A DNA stretch of 64,000 nucleotides from Nocardioides ganghwensis (GCF_014779655.1 NZ_JACXYX010000015.1:1-64000), one strand, 5' to 3'. Shown: positions 25,014 through 33,005, numbered from the stretch's first letter. Program-made: numbers and translations. Notes: generated by a model not told the origin, from the sequence alone.

Positions 25014-25508
25014 GTGACCACCGGAGCCTGGATAGCCCTCGCCGCCGTCGTGCTCGCCCTGGCCGTCGGCCTGTGGCGGGCCGCGACCGACGGCCGCTTC
25101 CGCGGCACCCACGCCGTACGCCGGTCCGAGCCGCTGGTCGAGGCCGGCGCCCCGGACTCGTCGACCCCGGCCGGGGACGGCGCCCCGGCGCCCGTCGCGA
25201 GGCCCGGTGCAGAGCTCGTCGCCAGCCTCGGCGGGACGCTCGGTGACCGGGCGACGCTCCTGCAGTTCTCCAGCGCCTTCTGCGCGCCGTGCCGTGCCAC
25301 GCGGCGGGTGCTCGGCGAGGTGACCGGCCTGGTCGAGGGGGTCGCGCACGTCGAGGTCGACGCCGAGCACCACCTCGAGGCCACGCGGGCCTTCGGCATC
25401 CTCCGCACCCCGACCACGATCGTCCTCGACGCCAGCGGCGTCGAGGTCACGCGGGCTACCGGCGCGCCCACCCGGGACCAGGTGCTGACCGCCCTGGCAG
25501 CGACCTGA
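25014..25508 (+). CDS. Membrane-anchored thioredoxin-like protein
   Basis: 164 residues from a GTG at 25014. Residues 5-24 form a membrane anchor (WIALAAVVLALAVGLW). A Pro/Ala-rich linker follows, then a thioredoxin fold with FSSAFCAPCRATRRVL (active CAPC) and GILRTPTTIVLD (cis-Pro loop). It probably reduces or exchanges disulfides outside the membrane, as TlpA-like proteins do. It is directly upstream of the sulfur-metabolism leader region. Confidence 0.8.
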   Translation: MTTGAWIALAAVVLALAVGLWRAATDGRFRGTHAVRRSEPLVEAGAPDSSTPAGDGAPAPVARPGAELVASLGGTLGDRATLLQFSSAFCAPCRATRRVLGEVTGLVEGVAHVEVDAEHHLEATRAFGILRTPTTIVLDASGVEVTRATGAPTRDQVLTALAAT

Positions 25509-25585
25509 TCTCAGGATGTGGATGCGTGGACCACATGGTGAGACCGAAGCAGGAGAGGCGGCGACGACCGCCTACTGTCGTCGCC

Positions 25586-25663
25586 ATGTCCTCGACCATG
25601 CTCACCAAGCGCCGCGCAGTGGACCACTGCCGCGTGCGCTCGGCGCTGTGTCGAATGTCGTAG
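25586..25663 (+). CDS. Cys-containing leader peptide of the sulfur cluster
   Basis: 25 codons, too short for usual gene calling: MSSTMLTKRR, then AVDHCRVRSALCRMS and TAG. The LTKRRAVD-x-CRV-x-x-LCR pattern is the one I recall for short actinobacterial leader peptides before sulfur/cysteine genes. The AUG lies close behind CCTACTGTC, so the transcript may be almost leaderless. Two Cys codons, one near the end, could let ribosomes sense cysteinyl-tRNA. The cognate genes begin at 25795. Confidence 0.6.
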   Translation: MSSTMLTKRRAVDHCRVRSALCRMS

Positions 25664-25664
25664 C

Positions 25665-25732
25665 GGTCCCACCGCTCGTCTGAGCCCTGCCGTCCAGCGA
25701 TCCGCTGGACCGTGCTCGTTCGGTTGGGACCC
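25665..25732 (+). promoter_or_regulatory. Possible cysteine-responsive attenuator
   Basis: Immediately after the leader-peptide stop, GGTCCCA-CCG (25665-25674) can pair with CGG-T-TGGGACC (25721-25732). The enclosed GTCCAGCG (25692-25699) pairs perfectly with CGCTGGAC (25703-25710) on loop ATC. Nested hairpins between a Cys leader peptide and a sulfur operon suggest translation-coupled control. The mechanism is inferred. Confidence 0.5.
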
Positions 25733-25794
25733 TGCGCCGGGTCACGTCCCGGCGCGTCCGGCCCCGTGCTGTGCCGACCGACCTCAGGAGAGAC

Positions 25795-26268
25795 ATGACC
25801 ACCACCGCCCACCCCCGTGCCGCCACGTCGGGCGTCCGCCCGGACGGCGGCATCGACCCGCGCGCTCCCCAGCTCGCCGCCGGCCTGACCGCCGTCGTGC
25901 TGGTGGCCGTCCTGCTGCTCCCGCAGCCGTACGGCACGGCGCTTCTCGCCGTCCAGGCGGCGCTGTTCGCCGTCGGGGCCGTACGCGGGGTGCAGGCCAC
26001 GCCGCACGCGTGGCTGTTCCGGACGCTCGTACGCCCCCGGCTGGGCCCGCCCACCGAGTGGGAGGCACCGGAGCCGCCGCGCTTCGCCCAGGCCGTGGGC
26101 CTGGCCTTCACGCTCGTCGGACTGGTCGCCCTGCTGGCCGGCGCCACCGTCGTCGGGCAGGTCGCCGTCGGCTTCGCGCTGGTCGCCGCCCTGCTCAACG
26201 CCGCCTTCGCCTTCTGCCTCGGATGCGAGGTCTACCTGCTCGTCCGCCGCTTCATCGCCACCGCTTGA
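25795..26268 (+). CDS. DUF4395 membrane protein
   Basis: 157 residues with about four membrane helices. The diagnostic C-terminal FCLGCEVYLL segment is present, with its two cysteines, as is IDPRAPQLAAGLTAVVL. DUF4395 proteins commonly accompany thioredoxin or rhodanese genes in actinobacteria; function unknown, probably linked to sulfur or thiol chemistry at the membrane. ATG at 25795 preceded by AGGAGAG. First structural gene behind the Cys leader. Confidence 0.8.
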   Translation: MTTTAHPRAATSGVRPDGGIDPRAPQLAAGLTAVVLVAVLLLPQPYGTALLAVQAALFAVGAVRGVQATPHAWLFRTLVRPRLGPPTEWEAPEPPRFAQAVGLAFTLVGLVALLAGATVVGQVAVGFALVAALLNAAFAFCLGCEVYLLVRRFIATA

Positions 26269-26306
26269 TCACACGACTGTTCACCACCACAAGGAGCACA
26301 CCAACC

Positions 26307-27155
26307 ATGAGCCGCGAGAACTCGCTCGTCACCGCCCAGTGGGTCGAGGACAACCTCGACACCGAGGGCATCGTCCTCGTCGAGGTCGACGAGGACACCA
26401 CCGCCTACGACAAGGGCCACATCCGGGGAGCCATCAAGCTCGACTGGACCACCGACCTCCAGGACCAGGTCCGCCGCGACTTCGTCAACAAGGAGCAGTT
26501 CGAGGCGCTGCTGTCCGAGCGCGGGGTGTCCAACGACGACACCGTCGTGCTCTACGGCGGCAACAACAACTGGTTCGCCGCCTACGCCTACTGGTACTTC
26601 AAGCTCTACGGCCACCAGGACGTCAAGCTCCTCGACGGCGGCCGCAAGAAGTGGGAGCTCGACTCCCGCGAGCTGACCGACGAGCTGCCCACCCGCGCGA
26701 AGACGTCCTACACCGCGACCGAGCAGGACCACTCGATCCGCGCCTTCCGCGACGAGACCGTCGCCGCGATCGGGGTCAAGAACCTCGTCGACGTGCGCAG
26801 CCCCGACGAGTACGCCGGCCGCCTGCTCGCGCCGGCGCACCTCCCGCAGGAGCAGGCGCAGCGCGCCGGCCACGTGCCGACGTCGATCAACGTCCCGTGG
26901 TCGAAGGCCGCCAACGACGACGGCACCTTCAAGTCCGACGACGAGCTCCGCGAGATCTACGGCGCCGCCGGCCTCGACGACTCCAAGGAGACCATCGCCC
27001 TGTGCCGCATCGGCGAGCGCTCCTCGCACACGTGGTTCGTGCTCAAGGAGCTCCTGGGTCACCAGAGCGTCAAGAACTACGACGGCTCGTGGACCGAGTA
27101 CGGCTCCCTCGTGGGCGTCCCGGTCGCGCTCGGCGACGAGCCCGGGGAGGCCTGA
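26307..27155 (+). CDS. sseA: Rhodanese-type sulfurtransferase
   Basis: 282 residues, tandem rhodanese domains. The first ends VVLYGGNNNWFAAYAYWYFK and lacks the catalytic Cys. The second carries the active loop CRIGERSSHTW (Cys near residue 233). It transfers sulfane sulfur from thiosulfate or mercaptopyruvate to thiophilic acceptors. The active loop and the SseC partner match the mycobacterial CysA2/CysA3 (Rv3117-type) sulfurtransferase. RBS AAGGAG; the SseC-like gene follows after one base. Confidence 0.9.
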   Translation: MSRENSLVTAQWVEDNLDTEGIVLVEVDEDTTAYDKGHIRGAIKLDWTTDLQDQVRRDFVNKEQFEALLSERGVSNDDTVVLYGGNNNWFAAYAYWYFKLYGHQDVKLLDGGRKKWELDSRELTDELPTRAKTSYTATEQDHSIRAFRDETVAAIGVKNLVDVRSPDEYAGRLLAPAHLPQEQAQRAGHVPTSINVPWSKAANDDGTFKSDDELREIYGAAGLDDSKETIALCRIGERSSHTWFVLKELLGHQSVKNYDGSWTEYGSLVGVPVALGDEPGEA

Positions 27156-27156
27156 C

Positions 27157-27459
27157 ATGTGCGGAGCCAAGGAGGGCGGGCTGTCGCTCGACGGCGTCAA
27201 CGTCGCCAAGGAGGCCGTGATCCAGGGCCAGGTCCTGCGCGGTGACGAGCCGGTGCCCAACGCGTACGTCCGGCTGCTCGACCGCAGCGGCGAGTTCACC
27301 GCCGAGGTCCCGACCTCGGCGACCGGTCACTTCCGGTTCTTCGCCGGTGACGGCGAGTGGACGCTGCGCACGCTCGCGCCCAAGGCGCAGCCGGTCGACA
27401 CCCGCGTGGTGGCCGCCACCGGCTCGGTGGCCGAGGTGCAGGTGCTCGTCACGGCCTGA
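27157..27459 (+). CDS. sseC: SseC-like DUF1416 protein
   Basis: 100 residues. It begins MCGAKEGGLSLDGVNVAKEA and has the single beta-sandwich of DUF1416 (VIQGQVLRGDEPVPNAYVRL, GHFRFFAGDGEWTLR). In mycobacteria SseC1 is the partner gene of the CysA2 sulfurtransferase, and the same order is seen here. Function not established; probably sulfur transfer. Followed by a very strong terminator. Confidence 0.85.
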   Translation: MCGAKEGGLSLDGVNVAKEAVIQGQVLRGDEPVPNAYVRLLDRSGEFTAEVPTSATGHFRFFAGDGEWTLRTLAPKAQPVDTRVVAATGSVAEVQVLVTA

Positions 27460-27506
27460 GTGCCATGGTCTGAGCGGCACCGGTCCGAGGACTGGTCTGG
27501 ACAGGT

Positions 27507-27549
27507 GGGGATCACCCCGTGCGGCGAGCACGGGGTGATCCCCTCATTT
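27507..27549 (+). terminator. Rho-independent terminator of the sulfur operon
   Basis: A perfect 16-bp stem (27507-27522 with 27528-27543), loop GGCGA, followed by TCATTTT. Confidence 0.92.
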
Positions 27550-27633
27550 TCGCCACCGTTCCCCCACAGCCCCCGCTGCCGGGCAGGCCCGGGTCCTACG
27601 GTGAGACCTCGGGCTGTGTCGTCGAGGGAGTGT

Positions 27634-29118
27634 GTGGTGGTCGCAGAGGTGGTTCGGGCACCCGACACCGATGAGCTGTGGCGCCTGACCATGGAGCACT
27701 CCCCGGTCGGGATGGCGATCGTCTCGCCTGCGGGCGACGTCCTCACCGCCAATGTCGCGTTGTGCGACATGCTCGGCTACGACCCCGAGGTGCTGGCCAC
27801 CCTCACCGTCCAGGACATCACCCACCCCGACGACCTCGCCACCGACCTGCGTCTCGTCGACCAGGCGCTGGCGGGTGAGATCAGCTCCTACCGCATCACG
27901 CAGCGCTGCATCTGCTCCGACGGCTCGATCGTCATCGGCGACCTGTCGGTCGCGCTGCTGCGCGACGAGGACGGAGACCCGGTCCACTTCATCGCCCAGA
28001 TCGCCGACCTCACCGAGCGGCAGGCGTTCGTCGACAGGCTCGATGCCGCCGAGGCCGCCGCCGAGGTCGAGCGGCGCAAGGCCCACGCCGTCTTCGAGGG
28101 CGTCAACGTCGGGCTGCTGCACATCGACGCCGCCGGCGCCTACGTCGCCCACAACACCCGCCTGCGGGAGTTCCTCGACCTCGCGTTCCCCGACGGGCAC
28201 CTGGGCGTGGCCGGTCAGCCCGGGTTCGCCTACGACGCCGACCAGCGACGCCTGGAGCCCGACGAGATGCCGTCCGCACGCGCGGCGCGCGGCGAGCAGT
28301 TCAACGACGTCCGGCTGTGGGTCGGTGAGGACCCCGCGTCGCGGCGCGCGCTGTCGGTGTCGGCCCGGTCGGTGCTCGACGGCACCGGCGCCCTCGCCGG
28401 AGCGGTGCTGGCCTACCACGACGTCAGCGACCTCGTCCGCGCGATGAGCGTCAAGGACGAGTTCGTCTCCACCGTGTCCCACGAGCTCCGTACGCCGCTG
28501 ACGTCGGCGCTGGCCTACCTCGAGCTGCTCGACGAGTCGACCGACGTGAGCGCCGAGGGCCACCAGCAGGTCACCGCCGCCCGGCGCAACATGCTCCGCC
28601 TGTCACACCTCGTCGCCGACCTGATCTTCAGCACGCGGGCCTCGGCCGGTTCGGCCCTCGTCGACCCCTACCGCGTCGACGTGGCGACGCTGCTCGCCGA
28701 GGCCGTCGACGCGGCGCGCCTCGACGCGGAGAGCGCAGGCGTACGCCTGGAGATTCGGCACCCCGCGTCGCTGGTCGCCGTGGCCGACGGGATGCGGCTG
28801 CGGCAGGTCTTCGACAACCTGCTCGACAACGCCATCGGCTACAGCCGGCCCGGTGGAGTCGTCACGGTCGACCTCACCGAGGACGCCGGTGGCCTGGAGC
28901 TCGTCGTCACCGACGAGGGTGTCGGCATCGAGCCGGGTGACCTCGGCGAGGTCTTCGAACGGTTCTTCCGCGGCGCCAACGCGCGCCTGCTCAACGTGCC
29001 CGGCACGGGGCTGGGCCTGACGATCGTGCGCACCATCGTGGAGGCGCACGGCGGGCACGTCGCGCTCGCGAGCGCTCCCGGCCGGGGCACGGCCGTCCGC
29101 GTCACGATCCCGCGCTGA
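27634..29118 (+). CDS. PAS-domain sensor histidine kinase (orphan)
   Basis: 494 residues from GTG at 27634, with GAGGGAG upstream. PAS 1 lies at about 20-130 (MEHSPVGMAIVSPAGDVLTA), a second PAS-like domain at about 145-255 (AVFEGVNVGLLHIDAAGAYV). HisKA contains VSTVSHELRTPLTSALAYLE (phospho-His). HATPase has FDNLLDNAIGYSRPGG (N box), VTDEGVGIEP (G1) and GTGLGLTIV (G2). No transmembrane segment, so it is a cytoplasmic sensor. No response regulator is adjacent. Upstream in-frame sequence runs through the terminator and is excluded. Confidence 0.88.
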   Translation: MVVAEVVRAPDTDELWRLTMEHSPVGMAIVSPAGDVLTANVALCDMLGYDPEVLATLTVQDITHPDDLATDLRLVDQALAGEISSYRITQRCICSDGSIVIGDLSVALLRDEDGDPVHFIAQIADLTERQAFVDRLDAAEAAAEVERRKAHAVFEGVNVGLLHIDAAGAYVAHNTRLREFLDLAFPDGHLGVAGQPGFAYDADQRRLEPDEMPSARAARGEQFNDVRLWVGEDPASRRALSVSARSVLDGTGALAGAVLAYHDVSDLVRAMSVKDEFVSTVSHELRTPLTSALAYLELLDESTDVSAEGHQQVTAARRNMLRLSHLVADLIFSTRASAGSALVDPYRVDVATLLAEAVDAARLDAESAGVRLEIRHPASLVAVADGMRLRQVFDNLLDNAIGYSRPGGVVTVDLTEDAGGLELVVTDEGVGIEPGDLGEVFERFFRGANARLLNVPGTGLGLTIVRTIVEAHGGHVALASAPGRGTAVRVTIPR

Positions 29119-29159
29119 GGCGCGTGCGACGCGTCGGCGTACGGGGCCCGGACGTGCGG

Positions 29160-29186
29160 GGACCCCTCGCGTGGGGCGAGGGGTCC
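29160..29186 (+). terminator. Hairpin terminator after the histidine kinase
   Basis: An 11-bp perfect stem, GGACCCCTCGC (29160-29170) with GCGAGGGGTCC (29176-29186), loop GTGGG, 42 bp after the kinase stop. Confidence 0.7.
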
Positions 29187-29258
29187 GACGGCAACCGGGT
29201 GGGGACCGGTGCGTGTCTCGCGAGGGGGAGTCGCGAGGTGGCGCACACTGGCATCGCA

Positions 29259-29271
29259 GGGACTTTGCCAG
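29259..29271 (+). promoter_or_regulatory. Shared 13-mer in the mini-peptide promoter
   Basis: GGGACTTTGCCAG here recurs as GGGACTTTGCCGG on the minus strand in front of the HTH-TPR regulator (30964-30952). In both cases it reads in the direction of the gene. Related TTGCCCAAGTTTGCCAAAG follows at 29280-29296. Candidate operator of the regulator. Confidence 0.55.
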
Positions 29272-29389
29272 TAGTACTTGCCCAAGTTTGCCAAAGACCG
29301 CGACACTCGGCATCTGTTTTGACAAGATTTCTTCTGCAGACGCTCGGGAGCCTGCCCAACCCCACTCAGCACCCCACCCTGGAGACACC

Positions 29390-29509
29390 ATGAACCGCAA
29401 GGCCACCCGCATCTTCGTCGCCACCATCGCACTCGTCAGCCTGGCCGGCTTCGCCGCGCCGGCCGAGGCCGGGCAGGTCAAGCAGACCCGCACGGTGTGG
29501 TGCTGCTGA
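29390..29509 (+). CDS. Exported mini-peptide precursor (candidate pheromone)
   Basis: 39 residues. Basic start MNRKATR, a hydrophobic core (IFVATIALVSLAGFAA) and an AEA signal-peptidase site predict a 12-residue mature peptide, GQVKQTRTVWCC. ATG at 29390 follows GGAGACACC. The gene has its own AT-richer promoter region (about 29255-29340, with TTGACA at 29319-29324) and a hairpin terminator. It is convergent with an XRE+TPR regulator and shares a promoter 13-mer with it. Exported precursors with short C-terminal signals beside a TPR regulator are the hallmark of RRNPP quorum sensing. The coding call is supported by signal-peptide structure; the signalling role is inferred. Confidence 0.65.
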   Translation: MNRKATRIFVATIALVSLAGFAAPAEAGQVKQTRTVWCC

Positions 29510-29521
29510 CCGCTTGACGTC

Positions 29522-29545
29522 GCCGGCCCCGGTGACGGGTCCGGC
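29522..29545. terminator. Hairpin between the mini-peptide and regulator genes
   Basis: GCCGGCCCCG (29522-29531) pairs with CGGGTCCGGC (29536-29545) with one mismatch on a GTGA loop, in the 41-bp convergent gap. Confidence 0.6.
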
Positions 29546-29550
29546 CCGAC

Positions 29551-30909
29551 TCAGCTGCGGGCGAGCGTGGAGGACGCCACGCGCGCCCGCAGCCCGGTCG
29601 AGACCGCTGCGCGCCGATAGGCGTCGAGCGCGGCCTCGGCCATGCCGAGCCCGGTGAAGAGGTCGGCGAGGTCGAACCACAGCTGTGCCGCGCCCTGGTC
29701 GGCGCCGATCGCCGACAGCCGGTGCACGGCCTTCGTGTACGCCGCAGCGGCCTCATCGGCCTCGCCCTCGGCGGCGAGGGTCCGGCCCTCGAGCACCAGC
29801 GCCTCGGCCTCCGCCAGCGGAGCGTGCCCATCGGCGGTGAGGTGCACCTGACCGATCAGGTCGCGGCTCTCGCCCAGGTCGCCGGCGAGGAAGGCCACTC
29901 GGGCCAGCCCGAGCAGCGTCCACGCCCGGTCGACCGGCGAGCCGCTGCTCCACTCGAGCTCGGCGGCGGCCTGCTCGAGGTTGTGTCGCGCCTCGTCGAG
30001 GGCGGGTGGGTCGAGCTCGAGCTGGAGTCGGCCGACCTCCGTACGCAGGCGGGCGAGGTTGCGCGCGTCCTGTCCCTCACCCAGCAGTGCCAGGGCTCGC
30101 TCGGCGAGGGGGACGGCCGCCGCCACGTCGCCTCGACGGGCCTGCATGGCGCTGGCGTTCCAGTAGGCCGAGGCGCGCGCCTGGGCCGACCCGAGCGACT
30201 CGGCCCGGGTGATGGCCTTGCGGCACATGCGTACGGCGTGGCCGGTGTCGCCGCGCTCGAAGTGGGCGGCGGCGAGGGTGACGGCGAGCTGGACGGCCTC
30301 GTCGCAGGCGTCCAGGCCGGCCTCCTCGACGTAGGTCATCACGCGCTGGCCGCACTCGATCGCGCGGCCGAGGTCGCCGGTCTCGCGATAGATGCGGCTC
30401 AGCGCGATGCCGGCCTTGATGCGGGTGACCCCGTTGGCCTGCTCGTCGTCGGCGAGCTCCTCGAGCTCGACGATCGCCTCGTCCTCGCGCTGGGTGGCCT
30501 CGAGCGAGCGGGCGTGCAGCAGGCGGGCGCGGTCGCGCATCCCGTCGAGGCGCGAGGTGTCGAGCTTCTCCAGGGCCTGCTGGAGGTGCGTCTCGGCATC
30601 CGCGGGCTGGCCCGACTCGAGCGACAGCTCGGCATAGTCGAGCGCCAGGCGGATCTCGTCGACCACGTGGCGGTCGGGCTCTCCGAGCAGGGACTCGACG
30701 GTGACGCCGAGCCGCTCGGCCAGCGCCACAAGCGTGGGGAGCGTCGGTCCGCGGTGGCCCGACTCGATGCGGGAGAGGAACGCCACGGACATGATGTCGT
30801 GTGCGACGTCGCCCTGGGTCAGCCCTCGAGCGAGGCGTGCCGCCCTCAGGCGGCGACCCAGCGCCTCACGGTCGGTCTGCTCCAGCAGGTCGGCATGACG
30901 CGGATCCAT
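29551..30909 (-). CDS. HTH-XRE + TPR regulator (RRNPP-like architecture)
   Basis: 452 residues from ATG at 30909. Residues about 15-75 are an XRE helix-turn-helix (LGRRLRAARLARGLTQGDVA, then FLSRIESGHRGPTLPTLVAL). The remaining 370 residues are at least eight helical TPR-like repeats (for example ADAETHLQQALEKLDTS, LGRAIECGQRVMTYVEEAGL, EAALDAYRRAAVSTG). The build equals that of RRNPP-family receptors, which bind re-imported peptides through the TPR domain and change DNA binding. The convergent neighbour encodes an exported mini-peptide. Actinobacterial XRE-TPR proteins with unrelated ligands exist, so the pairing needs proof. Confidence 0.8.
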   Translation of the reverse strand: MDPRHADLLEQTDREALGRRLRAARLARGLTQGDVAHDIMSVAFLSRIESGHRGPTLPTLVALAERLGVTVESLLGEPDRHVVDEIRLALDYAELSLESGQPADAETHLQQALEKLDTSRLDGMRDRARLLHARSLEATQREDEAIVELEELADDEQANGVTRIKAGIALSRIYRETGDLGRAIECGQRVMTYVEEAGLDACDEAVQLAVTLAAAHFERGDTGHAVRMCRKAITRAESLGSAQARASAYWNASAMQARRGDVAAAVPLAERALALLGEGQDARNLARLRTEVGRLQLELDPPALDEARHNLEQAAAELEWSSGSPVDRAWTLLGLARVAFLAGDLGESRDLIGQVHLTADGHAPLAEAEALVLEGRTLAAEGEADEAAAAYTKAVHRLSAIGADQGAAQLWFDLADLFTGLGMAEAALDAYRRAAVSTGLRARVASSTLARS

Positions 30910-30951
30910 CCGCACATTGTGCGGCACGACTTGACAGCGTGGTGACGATTT

Positions 30952-30964
30952 CCGGCAAAGTCCC
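30952..30964 (-). promoter_or_regulatory. Shared 13-mer in the HTH-TPR regulator promoter
   Basis: GGGACTTTGCCGG on the minus strand, 42 bp before the regulator ATG, matching the site in front of the mini-peptide gene in 12 of 13 bases. Suggests autoregulation together with peptide-gene control. Confidence 0.55.
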
Positions 30965-30990
30965 ACGGATGGGTCAGGTGTGACTGCCGG

Positions 30991-32373
30991 TCAGGACCCG
31001 GCGGGTGGTGCGTCGGGGGCATAGCCGTAGCCATAGCCGTACCCGTAGCCCGAGCCGTAGTTGCCCCGGCCCTTCCGCGGCACCATGTTGAACACGGCGC
31101 CGAGGGTGTGCGCGCCGACCGCGTCGAGGCGCTCGCGCGCGGCCCCGAGCTGCTCGCGGGTGGTGCGTCCGTGGCGTACGACGACCACCGCGCCGTCGAC
31201 CTGGGAGGCGATGAGCGCCGCGTCGGTGACGGGCAGCAGCGGAGGCGCGTCGATGATGATGACGTCGTAGGCCGCGCGCAGCTCGCGCAGCAGCGAGGCC
31301 ATGGCCTGCGACTGGAGCAGCTCCGAGGGGTTGGGTGGCACCGCCCCGGACGCCAGCACCTGCAGCCCGGAGGCGTGGGTGAGGATCACGTCGGTCGCGG
31401 AGACCTTGCCCACGAGCGCGGTGGTCAGGCCGATCGTGCCGTCGAGGCCGAGCAGCTCGGCGGCCTGGGGGCGGCGGAGGTCGCCGTCGATGAGCAGCGT
31501 GCGCTCGCCGGCCTGCTGGAGTGCGAGGGCGGTGTTGACGGCGGTGGTCGACTTGCCCTCGCCGGGCAGCGCGCTGGTCACCACGATCGCCTTGGATGTG
31601 GCGTCGATGTCGACGAAGGACAGGTTGGTGCGCAGCACCCGGAAGGCCTCGGAGCGCGGCTCGTGCGAGTTCAACTCAGTGAGCAGCGGACGCTTGCCGA
31701 CCTCGCCGTCGAAGGCGAAGGTACCGAGGATCGGCGCCTCCAGCGCCGTGGTCACGTCGTCGGCCGACTTGGTGCTGGTGTCGAGCAGCTCGCGCACCAC
31801 CGCGAGGCCGACGCCGAGCAGCAGGCCGAGCACGAAGCCGAGGCCCAGGTTGCGTACGGGGTTGGGGGAGACGGCGCTGGTCGGGAAGCTGGCGGCGTCG
31901 GTGATCGTGGCCTTGAGGACGGGCTTGCTGCGCCCGGGCGGGGTCTCCAGCTCGGCGACGAGGGCCATCAGCTCCTCGCCGTAGCTCTGGGTGAGCTGCT
32001 GGGCCACGGCAGGGTCGGGGTCGGTGACCGAGATGTTGAGCAGGACCGTCTCGGGGGAGGCCTGCGCGGTCACCTTGGCGGCCAGCTCGGCGGGCGTGAG
32101 GTCGCTGCCGGTCGAGGCCGCGACGCGCGTGGCGAGCTCGGTGCCGGCCGCCATGTCGGCGTACGACGAGAGGCGCTGGCTGCTGAAGAGGTTGCCCTGG
32201 TAGGCCTCGGCCGACGACGAGGCGCTCGTGGAGATGAAGAGCTGGGTCGTGGACTGGTACTGCGGGGTCGTGCGCCAGGTGATGAGCGCCGCCGCGACCA
32301 GCACCAGCAGGAGGGTGGCCACGACGAGTCGCCAGCGACGACGCAGGATGCGCAGGTAGTCAGACAGTTCCAC
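30991..32373 (-). CDS. Wzz-like chain-length regulator fused to BY-kinase
   Basis: 460 residues from GTG at 32373. Wzz part: transmembrane helix 1 at about 18-38 (LVVATLLLVLVAAALITW), an extracytoplasmic helical region, transmembrane helix 2 near 182-202. Kinase part: Walker A SALPGEGKSTTAVN, Walker A' LLIDGDLRRP, Walker B VIIIDAPPLLP. The C-terminus is a Tyr cluster (NYGSGYGYGYGYGYAP), the autophosphorylation tail of bacterial tyrosine kinases. It controls export and length of the surface polysaccharide encoded downstream on the other strand. The gene is divergent from the glycan locus. Confidence 0.9.
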   Translation of the reverse strand: MELSDYLRILRRRWRLVVATLLLVLVAAALITWRTTPQYQSTTQLFISTSASSSAEAYQGNLFSSQRLSSYADMAAGTELATRVAASTGSDLTPAELAAKVTAQASPETVLLNISVTDPDPAVAQQLTQSYGEELMALVAELETPPGRSKPVLKATITDAASFPTSAVSPNPVRNLGLGFVLGLLLGVGLAVVRELLDTSTKSADDVTTALEAPILGTFAFDGEVGKRPLLTELNSHEPRSEAFRVLRTNLSFVDIDATSKAIVVTSALPGEGKSTTAVNTALALQQAGERTLLIDGDLRRPQAAELLGLDGTIGLTTALVGKVSATDVILTHASGLQVLASGAVPPNPSELLQSQAMASLLRELRAAYDVIIIDAPPLLPVTDAALIASQVDGAVVVVRHGRTTREQLGAARERLDAVGAHTLGAVFNMVPRKGRGNYGSGYGYGYGYGYAPDAPPAGS

Positions 32374-32588
32374 GATGTGGTGTTCCCCCGGGGTCAGTGA
32401 GTGGCCAGTGTCAGCCACGAGCGGCGGCCCGGGCAACTTGACTGTATTTACCGCCCATTTACCAGCTTGTGGATTTTCGGGTTACGGTTTCCCCGCTGAC
32501 CGCGTCAAGGACACCTTGCCGTAGGGTCGGCTCGGATCGAGAAACGAACCGGGGACGATCCCACTCGCACTTATGGAAGGTTCTTCGT

Positions 32589-33005
32589 ATGAAGAAGACG
32601 GCCATCGCCGCCGCCACCACGTTCGCTGCGCTCAGCACCATGCTGATCGCGCCCGCCGCCCAGGCAGACCCCTACCCGCGCTCGGTCGACACCGCGTGCG
32701 TGGCGGTCGCCGACGACCGCAAGGTCGGCCCCGGTGACCGGGTCAAGGTCAAGTTCAAGTGGACCGCCGACGGCAACATCACGCCCAAGGGTCGCGTCGA
32801 CTACACCGTGATCCGCAAGCGCACCGGTGTCATCGAGAAGGGCTCCTTCTGGAGCGGCGCCGCCAACCGGACCCAGACGCGGATCTTCTCCTTCAAGCGG
32901 ACCGGCAACTACTACATCGAGTTCCAGACCAAGGCCAAGGCCACCTCGATCTTCCGCAACTGCGAGGCCATGACCGAGAAGATCAAGGTGCGCAAGCGCT
33001 TCTGA
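32589..33005 (+). CDS. Small secreted basic protein
   Basis: 138 residues of unknown function. ATG at 32589 after GGAAGG. Signal peptide of about 26 residues (MKKTAIAAATTFAALSTMLI, ending AAQA). The mature part is basic and beta-rich, with two cysteines (DTACVAV and RNCEAM) likely disulfide-bonded, resembling an Ig-like or jelly-roll fold. It is the first gene on the plus strand beside the polysaccharide locus and is followed by a hairpin, so it appears monocistronic. Confidence 0.65.
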   Translation: MKKTAIAAATTFAALSTMLIAPAAQADPYPRSVDTACVAVADDRKVGPGDRVKVKFKWTADGNITPKGRVDYTVIRKRTGVIEKGSFWSGAANRTQTRIFSFKRTGNYYIEFQTKAKATSIFRNCEAMTEKIKVRKRF

